In this document: positions 31,453 through 39,919 of the stretch, piece by piece
Numbering within the stretch: the first letter of the stretch is position 1
How the letters are laid out: every line of letters starts with the position of its first letter
Assembly: GCA_039519185.1 (NCBI GenBank)
Contig: CM076846.1
Coordinates: forward strand, 185,365,068 to 185,429,067
Origin: Astragalus membranaceus
Taxonomy: Eukaryota > Streptophyta > Magnoliopsida > Fabales > Fabaceae
Length of the DNA: 64,000 nucleotides
Reading direction: 5' to 3'
Notes under the pieces: model-generated
The model's input: only the letters and a program-made list of their open reading frames with translations
Databases searched by the model: none
Told to the model about the DNA's origin: nothing
Made by a program: the position numbers and the translations under genes

Positions 31453-32901
31453 TGTTGTGCGGAAAGTAGATGTGCAAGTATACACAATCGCAACAAGTAA
31501 TACAATGATAAATAAAGTTCATTCCCACAGGGATTGGAATTAATCTAAGAAGTTTAAGTGATTAGCAACTTAGTAAAACAAGTATGGTGACAAATAAAAG
31601 TGTGGAGTTGTGAACATAATGATTTGTGATTAAACAGTAGTGAATAGAAAGTATTTAAGAGTGAGTTGGATAGCTCAGTAGTTATGTAAATTCCCAAGAG
31701 TAGTGTTCTATAATATTAGACGCTGTAGCGTTAAGCGCTGTAGCGTTAAGCGCTGTAGCGCTACAGAATCAACAGACGCTGTAGCGGCATGGTGGCGTGT
31801 CTTTCAGTCACTATCGTCAGGGCTATGTTACAATACTCCTATGTCTAGTCTCTAAATAAGTTTTACCCCTGTATATTAAGATCTTACAGCATGCACCTTA
31901 TGAACTATTACTCCCCTATGTCTAGGGTTAAGTAGAACTTCATTTAAATGTCTTTAAAGGGTTTTTCATTCATATCATTCCTTGAGTTCTCTTTGTGAAC
32001 CATGTCTGTACCCACAAAGCCTCCTTATTTTAGTTGATCATTCCCAAAACAAAGTTGAAAGCATTATGACACAAGGAATGAAACGCAAACATCATAATAT
32101 TATATAAAAGCTACTCAAGGTTCATTACACACTAAGAACAATCCAACTACAAAGTGATTTAGCTCATGACAAGCTTCATCATCGCAATACAAACAAACAA
32201 GCTTATATTACCGTAGGTAGAGAAGAGGAGAATGGTTGCAAAAGATGCACTCCAAGAATCCCAAGTCATATACGTTGGATGAAGCTATGGCGTGAGCAAA
32301 CCTTGAATGAAATCTAAAAACTATACTAAAAATAAAAGCTTTAAGAGTGGAACAACAATGGAAGAAGACTAAGGTGTCAAGATAGCTCTCCTCTATGTTA
32401 CAAAACTCTCTACGTATGTATCTAGCTTATGAAGATGATGGACTAGATATTATCCATAATAGATATTATCCTAATTAGATATTATCCATAAAGTTGCTTT
32501 ACAAAAAGGTGTGATGATTAAAATCATCAACTATCACATGGGCTTCAATTAGGAGGCGTCAAGTGTATTATTGCACCCACTTGGAAGTCAAAATGTCATG
32601 CTGAGGATAAGAGGATCAGATTGATGACTCATCCATTCAGCAAGTGGCTTCACAAATATCCAAGTGGTCCACGCTCCTTAGCGCTGTAGCGCTTACTGCT
32701 GGCCTACCGCTGCAGCACTCAAGCAAAACATCAATATATTCACAAAGGCACCTATTATGCCCAATATTTAGGAATTCAAGTCTAAACTTATATTTATACA
32801 TTCAATCACATATTTACATATTAAAGCACTAAATTTACTTGAGAACACACTTTGATTTTCGTATTAAGAGCATAAATAACACATATAAATATGAGTTATC
32901 A
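31453..32901 (-). repeat. 5' LTR of element D
   Basis: About 1.45 kb, ending TTATCA at the CCAGG target copy (32902-32906). Compared with the solo copy it has one extra CGCTGTAGCGTTAAG unit in the cluster at 31719-31786. Confidence 0.9.
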
Positions 32902-33877
32902 CCAGGTAAGGAACAGGTGAAAGCCATTTCTCTTAGAAATGAAAAGGATCTTGCAGAACCTTAGGTGAAGGTAAGGGAGAAAATGAAAAAAATAAAAACA
33001 GAAAAGAAAAAAGTTTGTAAGATGCAGAAGTACCTCATGCACCTGCATCTCAAGAAGTCCAAATACCAAGGTTAGTTCCTGAAAGATCAACCAAAGAGGT
33101 ATGGACCAGAACTTATGAACCTCTTAATCTAGAAGATCCTAACATCAAAAAGAATTTACCCTCAATAGAAAAACCTCCAAAACTAGAATTAAAGGAATTG
33201 CCCAAACATCTAAAATATGCTTTCTTAGGGGAAGATGATGCACTTCCAGTGATCATTGCCTCTGACTTATCAATAGAGCAGGAGCATGATCTCATTTGTA
33301 CCTTAAGAAAGCATAAAAAAGCAATAGGTTGGCAAATGGCAGACATTGAAGGAATCAACCCTTCAATATGCATGCATAGAATTATTTTGGAAGAAAATTC
33401 CAAGAATAGCATAGAAGGACAAAGAAGGTTGAATCCTATCATGAATGAGGTTGTAAAGAAAGAAATTATTAAATGGCTTGATGTTGGAATCATATACCCT
33501 ATTTCAGATAGTGCATGGGTAAGCCATGTGCAATGTGTACCAAAGAAGGGGGTGTGACAGTTATAACCAATGAAACTAATGAATTAATACCAACCAGAAT
33601 TGTTACAGGTTGGAGGATATGTATGGATTACAGAAAACTCAACAAGGCCACAAAAAATGATCACTTTCCTTTACCATTCATAGATCAAATGTTGGATAGA
33701 TTAGTAGGTAAAGAGTTTTACTGTTTCTTAGATGGATATTCAGGCTACAATCAAATTGCTATAGAGCCTAATGATCAACAGAAAACAACCTGTACATGCC
33801 CTTATGGTATCTTTGCATTTAGAAGGATGTCATTTGGATTATGTAATGCACCTGCAACATTCCAAAGATGCATGTGA
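32902..33877 (+). pseudogene. Element C second flank copy, protease deleted, RT 5' part
   Basis: The first 182 bases repeat 27105-27287. At about 33083 the sequence jumps from RLVPE straight to RSTKEVWTRTYEPLNLEDPN, so the end of gag and all of protease are missing. RT follows: IGWQMADIEGINPSICMHRI, GVIYP-like block IIYPISDSAWVSHVQ, a one-base frameshift at VPKKG (about 33548), GWRICMDYRKLNKATKNDHF, DGYSGYNQIAI and FGLCNAPATFQRCM. It breaks near 33875 just before the YMDD block. Confidence 0.85.
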
Positions 33878-33909
33878 TGTCAATATTCTCATATTTCATT
33901 TAGCAATCA

Positions 33910-34776
33910 ATGGAAATATTCATGGATGATTTCTCAGTATTTGGAGAGATATTTCAACTTTGTTTATCTAACTTAGTAGAAATTTTCAGAAGATGTGAGG
34001 AAACAAATTTAGTGCTCAATTGGGAGAAATGCCATTTCATGGTACAAGAAGGCATTGTGTTGGGTCATAAAGTGTCAAAGAAAGGTCTTGAAGTGGATAA
34101 GGCCAATATTGAGGTTATTGAAAAACTACCACCTCCAACAACTGTCAAAGGAATTAGGAGCTTCTTAGGTCATGCAGGCTTCTACAGAAGATTTATCAAA
34201 GATTTTTCAAAGATATACAAGCCATTATGTACACTCTTGCAAAATGATGCACCTTTCAACTTTGATGAACCATGTATGGAAGCATTCCAAAGGCTCAAAA
34301 AGGCATTAGTGACTGCACCAATAATTTTCACACCAGACTGGAGCAAGCCTTTTGAATTAATGTGTGATGCTAGTGACTTTGCTGTGGGAGCTGTCCTAGG
34401 GCAAAGGTATGATAAAATCTTTCATTCTATCTATTATGCTAGCAAAACATTGATTGAAGCTCAAATGAATTATACTGTAACAGAAAAGGAACTATTAGCA
34501 GTGGTTTTTGCATTTGACAAATTTAGATCTTACTTGGTTGGCACCAAAGTTATTGTTTATACTGATCATTCTTCCATCAAATATTTAATTTCAAAGAAAG
34601 ATGCAAAACCAAGGTTAATAAGATGGGTTCTCCTCCTTCAAGAATTTGATCTTGAAATCAGAGACAAAAAGGGGGTGGAGAACCAAGTTGCTGACCATTT
34701 ATCTAGACTTGAAAGTGAAGGAACAGGTACAAAGGAAGGAGAAATCAAGGAAAGTTTCCTGATGAAAAATTGTTAG
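33910..34776 (+). pseudogene. RT active site and RNase H of element C
   Basis: The frame reopens at MEIFMDDFSVFG, the RT catalytic FMDD block, then NWEKCHFMVQEGIVLGHKVS, the RT thumb, KGIRSFLGHAGFYRRFIKDFSKI, and RNase H with its first Asp in FELMCDASDFAVGAVL. TVTEKELLAVVFAFDKFR (Glu) and YTDHSSIKYL (Asp) follow, and it ends GVENQVADHLSRLE. The RNase H acidic residues are present, but the RT is split by a frameshift at 33875-33910. Confidence 0.88.
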
Positions 34777-36490
34777 CAATTGCTTTGACAGCACCCAGTG
34801 CTCCTGCACCTGGTGCAGGTGCATCTAATGCAGCTGCACCTTGGTTTGTTGACCTAGTCAACTTCCTTGTGAGCAAGGTGGTACCAGTGGATATGACTTA
34901 CCAACAAAGAAGGAGATTTTTCCACATAGTCAAACAATACTATTGGGATGATCCATTTCTCTATAAGATGTGTCCAGATCAGTTAATGAGGAAATGCATC
35001 CTTGAAGAAGAACATCAAGCAGTGCTCCTGCACTGCCATCCTGCACCATATGGAGGTCACTTTGGAAGCACCAGAACAGTAGCTAAGGTATTACAGTCTG
35101 GTTATTGTTGGCCTAGTTTGTTTAAAGATGCATATTTAACGGTCAAAACTTGTGACAAATGTCAAAGAACAGGTAATATTTCTGAAAGACATGAAATGCC
35201 TAGAACCAATATTTTATAAACTGAACTTTTTGATGTATGGGGCATGGATTTCATGGGTCTTTTTCCATCTTCTTTTGGCGATCAATATATCTTAGTAGCT
35301 GTTGATTATGTGTCCAGATGGGTAAAGGCAGTAGCATTACCAAATAATGATGCCAAGTCGGTTAGTAAATTTCTTCAAATAAACATTTTCACTAGATTTG
35401 GCACCCCAAGAGCAATCATCAATGATGAGTGCTCACATTTTTGCAACAAAGTTATTGAAAATCTTCTTGCTAAATATGGGGTAAAACACAAAATTGCTAC
35501 AGCCTACCACCCTCAAACAAGGGGACAAGCTAAATTATCCAATAGGGAAATTAAAAGAATGCTTGAAAAAATGGTTGGACCAATAAGAAAAGATTGGTCT
35601 TTACACTTAGATGAAGTATTATGGGCATACAGAACAGCATTTAAAACATCATTAGGTATGTCCCCCTATAGGATTAGGGATGTCAAAACGGGCGGCCCGG
35701 CACGGCCCGGCCCATTAAGCGTTATGCCCGCGAAAAAACGGGCGGCCCGGCCTGGCCCGTTAACCGAACGCGGGCCCAAAATGCATGGCCTGCCCGCTAA
35801 GTGGCGGGCTGGCGGGCTGGCGAGCTGGCCCGTCAATTTACACTGAATTTTTTTTAAAAAAAAAAAAGCTAAACGGGCGGTTTGGCCCGCCACAGTATTT
35901 AGCCCGCGGGCTGGCGGGCGAAGCGGGCCGGGCAACGCGGGCTGGCGGGCATCAATACCTTAGCCCTGCCCGCCTTATTTTGGTGGGCCAACGGGCCGGC
36001 CCGGCGGGCCAGGCCCGTTTTGACATCCCTATATAGGATAGTTTATGGAAAAGCATGTCACCTACCTATTCAGTTGGAAAACAAGTCATATCGGGTTATA
36101 AAAAAGCTAAATTTTGATATCAACAAAGCTGGTGCCCAAAGGTTTTTGGAATTAAATGAATTAGAAGAATTTAGACAATTCTCTTATGAGAATACAGAAA
36201 TTTACAAAGCAAAAACCAAAACATGGCATGACAAAAGAATCCAAAGAAGAGAACTTAGAGAAGGAGGAATGGTCTTGTTATATAATTCTAGGTTGAAATT
36301 GTTCCCTGGAAAGCTTAAATCAAGATGGTCAGGACCATTTAAGTTAGTCAAAATCTACCCCCATGGTGCAGTTGATCTATATGATGAAGCCTCAAAAACA
36401 ACCTTCAAGGTAAATGACCAAAGAGTCAAAATGTACTATGGTGAACATGTGGTGAAAGACAAAGTCACCACTCATCTTCAAAATCTCTAA
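34770..36490 (+). pseudogene. Integrase of element C, split by a MITE and lacking the catalytic Glu
   Basis: The HHCC zinc part is HCHPAPYGGHFGSTRT...CDKCQRTG (about 35030-35170). A stop lies at 35216, after PRTNIL, where related elements have a codon. The core reads WGMDFMG (first Asp), then INDECSHF, which aligns to the second catalytic Asp. HPQTRGQAKLSNREIKRML is where the usual GQVEISNREIK has Glu and here Lys stands in its place. YRTAFKTSLGMSPYRI is cut by the insert 35675-36031 and continues YRIVYGKACHLPIQLENK and the C-terminal SH3-like part to KVNDQRVKMYYGEHV, stop at 36490. It would be inactive even without the insert. Confidence 0.88.
35675..36031 (+). mobile_element. hAT-type MITE in the integrase
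   Basis: 357 bp. Terminal inverted repeats TAGGGATGTCAAAACGGGC and GCCCGTTTTGACATCCCTA, with a perfect eight-base target duplication TATAGGAT (35667-35674, 36032-36039). It is very GC-rich in CGGGC/GCCCG words. Its removal restores MSPYRIVYGKACH. Confidence 0.95.
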
Positions 36491-37012
36491 GTTAAGGAGA
36501 GAGTCAGACTGAAAGACTCTTAAAACAAGCGTTTATGGGAGGCAACCCATGATTTTGTGGTACATTGTTAGTTATTTTGTTCAATTTTATGTTTTAAGTG
36601 TTTTGTAGGAACACAGGTTTTAGTGCAGCTGCACTGCATGCACCTGCACCACTCTATACTCAGTGCTCCTGCACCAACAATTCAAAATTCGCTTGAGTGA
36701 AAAATGTTCTCAACTGCCAGCACACCAAATGCGTAATCATGATTTAAAGATAAGATGGTGTGTTGTCTTACCTAATGATGCACGTGTCCTCACGCATGTC
36801 CCTCCACTTAGCCTAACAGCTAGAACACCCATCAAATCAACCTCCACTAACCCCCATTCACCATTTAAAATTTCCCTTCGAAACCGAAGTTACTATTGCA
36901 TTCTATCTCTATAAACTGTAAACTCTCCCTCATCTCTCAAGAAAATCCCCAAATTTCCCCAATCTCACTTCATCTTCAACCTCACGCACAAAATCAGAAA
37001 TCAACCTTAGAA
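36491..37012 (+). other. Spacer between integrase and 3' ORF of element C
   Basis: No gene. It contains the dense family motif TAGTGCAGCTGCACTGCATG at 36621-36640 followed by CACCTGCACC, and CAGTGCTCCTGCACC at 36660. A pyrimidine-rich stretch precedes the next ATG. Confidence 0.6.
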
Positions 37013-37834
37013 ATGGGAAAGAAACAAGCTGCAACAAAAGGTTTTGGCAAATCTGCACCCAGTGCAGGAGCATCATCCAGGCAAAGGGCGAAGCAACCAT
37101 CAAGTGCATCTGCACCTGTGACAACAGAAAAAGCTCACCTATGGCAAATGGAGATGCTACCAGAACGAGGCTACAATGTGATAAAAGCTAACCCCTCTTT
37201 CATGTCTACAGTGGCTAACCTTCATTGGGATACTTTCGTGCAACATAGAGGATCTTATGTGGAGGAAGTGGTGAGAGAATTCTATGCTGGGATTCCTGAT
37301 TCCAAGGGAGGTAAGCCCCAATACTTTTCTTTGGTTAGAGGTAGGAAGGTCCTGTTTGATCCTAAAAGAATTAATGACCACTATATGTTAACATATAATG
37401 GAAGTGAGTTTGAAGAGAATTTTGAAAGATATGGAAAGAAAGATATGATTAGGATTAAGTCCAGGATTGCTGAAGAAGATGCTGTTTGGGAGAAGTTTAC
37501 TAACACAGAATTTAAAATGAGAAGTAGTTTTATGATCAAAGAATTAGGAAATTGGCATTTGTTCATTGATGCATCCATTCTTCCTACTTCACACACATAT
37601 ACTTTGTCAAAAGAAATATTGATCCTCATGAACACAATTTTAACTGAAAGCAATGTGGGTGTAGGAAGATTAATTGCTAGGGAAATTTTAGCATGCAATA
37701 TTAAGCAGAAGGGATTTTTATTTTTTCCATGTTTGATTACTGAACTATGTATGAAAGCTGGTGTCCCAATTGATGGAAATGAACAAAGGAAATACCCGCT
37801 GGTCCATTGTCTGCTGAGTTTAAAGGAAAACTGA
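37013..37834 (+). CDS. 3' ORF of element C, 'putative plant transposon protein' domain
   Basis: The likely start is MGKKQAATKGFGKSAPSAG at 37013, rather than the upstream ATG at 36896. The N-terminus is basic and Ala/Ser-rich (residues 1-45). The centre, residues 60-230, has the plant retroelement-associated domain known in Pfam as Transposase_32: VVREFYAGIP, YFSLVRGRKVLFDPKRINDHYML, FIDASILPTSHTYTLSKEILILM, IAREILACNIKQKGFLFFPCLITELC. This domain is commonly found downstream of pol in Athila-type legume elements and its function is unknown. Whether it is an env-like, nuclear or DNA-binding protein cannot be told from the sequence. The end KYPLVHCLLSLKEN looks frameshifted, as the proline/acid-rich frame that follows belongs to the same protein. 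Confidence 0.75.
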   Translation: MGKKQAATKGFGKSAPSAGASSRQRAKQPSSASAPVTTEKAHLWQMEMLPERGYNVIKANPSFMSTVANLHWDTFVQHRGSYVEEVVREFYAGIPDSKGGKPQYFSLVRGRKVLFDPKRINDHYMLTYNGSEFEENFERYGKKDMIRIKSRIAEEDAVWEKFTNTEFKMRSSFMIKELGNWHLFIDASILPTSHTYTLSKEILILMNTILTESNVGVGRLIAREILACNIKQKGFLFFPCLITELCMKAGVPIDGNEQRKYPLVHCLLSLKEN

Positions 37835-37839
37835 AAATT

Positions 37840-38700
37840 GCAAAAGAATCCACTAGTGTAGTGCAGGAGCATATAATGCAGAAGCACCAAGCAGTATGGA
37901 AATTTCAACAAGAACAGCATGACTGGCTGCAACCGAGGTTCTAGGAAATTTGTGCAGTACCAACACGAGTGGAAACCCTTGTGTTTCCTAACTGGGTTTT
38001 CCAAACACCAGGAAAGGAAGAGGAGGAAGAAATTAATGAAGAAGAGGACTTTGAGAAGGAAGTAAGGCCAAAAAGAAAGAGAATGACAAAGACACAGCAG
38101 AAGGGAAAGAAAAAAATTACTGAGGAGGAGCCAGAGATGTTGAGTGAAGAGTGGGAGGACACTGAGGAAGATGAGGCAGTAAAGAAAACTGTGAGAGACA
38201 TAGAGAAGGATGTTGAGGAGGATGAAACAGAAAGTGAGCAGAGTGAAGAAGGAGAAGTGAACATGGAGGCTATAGCAAGAAAAAAATATGCCACCAAAAC
38301 AACCACACAATCCACAAATCAACCTGAACAACAAACCACTCCACCATCACCACCAAAATCACCTACACCCCCCTCCAGCAGACACCACATCACCAATCCC
38401 CACCGAAATCACCAACACCACCACAACACACTTCACCCATATCACCACCACCCTCCCAAAACAAATCACCATCCAAATCCCCAACAAAAACACCAACCCC
38501 GCTTTCACCACCACCCACCACCCAAACAGAACCAGAAAAAGAAAGTGAAATAGCCACCAAAGAACAATCATCTCCCACCCCAACACAATCTCACCAACAA
38601 CCACAATCTCCAACCCTCACCACTGGACCCATTCTTATGCCCACTAACAATATTTTTGAAAAAGAAAAATTGCAAGTTATCCATGAAGATCCCTAGCAGA
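37840..38700 (+). pseudogene. Acidic and proline-rich tail of the element C 3' ORF
   Basis: A Glu/Lys-rich stretch (EEEEEINEEEDFEKEV, KKITEEEPEM, EDTEEDEAVKK) leads into a Pro/Ser/Thr-rich stretch (PPSPPKSPTPPSS). Further sense in another frame (EPEKESEIATKEQSS, ILMPTNNIFEKEKLQVIHEDP) implies frameshifts near 38390-38520. The compositional style is shared with the element D remnant at 28550-28850. Charged coiled-coil propensity, no catalytic motif. Confidence 0.6.
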
Positions 38701-38870
38701 AGGTGAACAGGCAAGTCCTGAGACGAAGAAGGCCCTGATCAGCAATCAATCGATGCACCTGCATCAGATGCAGGTGCATCCCAGCAGTTTCCAATAGTGA
38801 CAGTTATACCAGCTACCCCTGAGGCCACCATACAACTGGTCTTTGAAGAACTTGCTGCAAAAAGAAGAGA
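38701..38870 (+). other. 3' part of element C before the CACTA end
   Basis: Coding-like QASPETKKALISNQS, then GATGCACCTGCATCAGATGC at 38752-38771, continuing CAGGTGCATC, a strong copy of the family C motif. Cut at 38871. Confidence 0.55.
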
Positions 38871-39000
38871 CACTACAAGAATTTCGAGGATTTCCGGCGG
38901 CCAAAATCCGCCGGTAATTGGACATTACTGGCGGATTTTTTCTGTCGGTAATTCGCCCGCACGTAACGGTTACCGGCGGATTTAATTTTATTTAAAAAAA
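38871..39000 (+). mobile_element. CACTA (En/Spm) transposon terminus
   Basis: It starts CACTACAAGAATTTC, with subterminal inverted words (CCGGCGG...CCGCCGG, TTACTGGCGGATTT, TTACCGGCGGATTT) as in CACTA elements. I did not find the opposite terminus (TTCTTGTAGTG) downstream, so this may be one end of a deleted element. It cuts the 3' ORF region of element C. Confidence 0.7.
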
Positions 39001-39919
39001 ACAGTTTTTAATTCGTTTATTTAAAAAAATAATTATTATTTGTTAATTAAAATATCTTTTATTTAATTCATAAAAAACAGTTTTTAATTCGTTTATTTAA
39101 AATAATAATAATATTATTATTATTCGTTAATTAAAATATCTGTTATTTAATTCATTAAAATTAAATTAAATTAAATTTATAATATAAATGCTAATTAAAC
39201 GAGAATTGAATAATGCTTTAAATGATAAAAAATTGCATAAACATCCAAGAATTAAAATATTTATTACAAAATACAAATTAAAATATCCAAGATCTAATAA
39301 AACTGCTAGTCATAACAGCGCTGATCTTTCCGAAAATATCGCATTTTACGGTATTTCCGGAATGTAAAATGTGTTCCGGAAATACCGTAAAATGCGATAT
39401 TTCCGGAAAATAAAAAAAACAGCCTTCGAGATTTATCTGGATTTGAGGTATTTCTGGAAATTTTGTGGATTTAAGGGGTAGTTTCGTCCGTTTGGTCATT
39501 TTGGGGGTAGATGGTTTAAGAGTGGGGTACCAAAAAAAAGGCTATTTTATATAACTAGGCCTAGGATAGTTTACAAGGTAAACAAATTTTTTTTATGACT
39601 ATAATAGTTAGGGGATAAACTATATTATTTTCCATTATAATTATATTTATCATCTTCCTATTTTAATCAATTTTTCTAAGTTGGGGTGTTATAGGATTCA
39701 TGTACGACAATGTGACTTGATTTATACATGTGGTACGCACACTAAGTTCATGTATGTGTTGCATGAAAAACTCACGTGCATGAAATGAGTTAAGAAATGA
39801 TTTCCAAACTTTTTAAAAAATAAAAACTCGAAAGGAGGGAGGGGGAGAGAGAGAGAGAGAGAGAGATGTTAAAAATAACTATGACTTGGTTATATGTTGA
39901 TGATTTGCCTTTATTAAAA
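39001..39919. other. AT-rich tract without a gene
   Basis: Runs of ATTTAATT and TTATTTAAAA, one long inverted repeat at 39329-39407, a GA microsatellite at 39845-39868, and no coding sequence. Part may be CACTA interior. Confidence 0.6.
39329..39407. repeat. Long near-perfect inverted repeat
   Basis: Arms of 34 bases (39329-39362 and 39374-39407; core ATCGCATTTTACGGTATTTC) differ at one position and are separated by 11 bases. They would form a strong hairpin in RNA or DNA. Confidence 0.9.

Larger units (their letters stand above)
27856..32901 (-). mobile_element. Element D: Athila-like retrotransposon, internally deleted
   Basis: On the - strand: 5' LTR (32901-31453), tRNA-Asp primer site, gag-protease in one frame with two nonsense codons, then a spacer and only the last codons of pol, then 3' leader sequence. 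RT, RNase H and integrase are absent, and no 3' LTR directly follows. The left edge (about 27.81-27.88 kb) is estimated from where + strand protease homology ends. Confidence 0.75.
15036..38870 (+). mobile_element. Element C: Athila-like Ty3/gypsy retrotransposon, outermost host
   Basis: Order on the + strand: last bases of the 5' LTR (15036-15055), tRNA-Asp primer site, gag, protease, RT, RNase H, integrase, then a 3' ORF with the plant 'Transposase_32' type domain and an acidic/proline-rich ORF. Interruptions are the non-coding Ogre-like element (15619-24616), a solo LTR (25682-27104), element D (about 27860-32901), a hAT MITE (35675-36031) and a CACTA end at 38871. Its 3' LTR is not visible. 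It must be the oldest layer, since the other elements sit in it. Confidence 0.85.

Noticed and set aside
35666..36036. Reading frames rich in Arg/Pro/Gly/Ala across the MITE
   Set aside because: They are translations of the CGGGC-rich hAT MITE, not protein.
37381..38334. 317-codon - strand frame rich in Leu, Phe and Ser, like a membrane protein
   Set aside because: It is the complement of the acidic Glu/Lys-rich 3' ORF of element C (GAA/GAG read backwards gives Phe/Leu/Ser).
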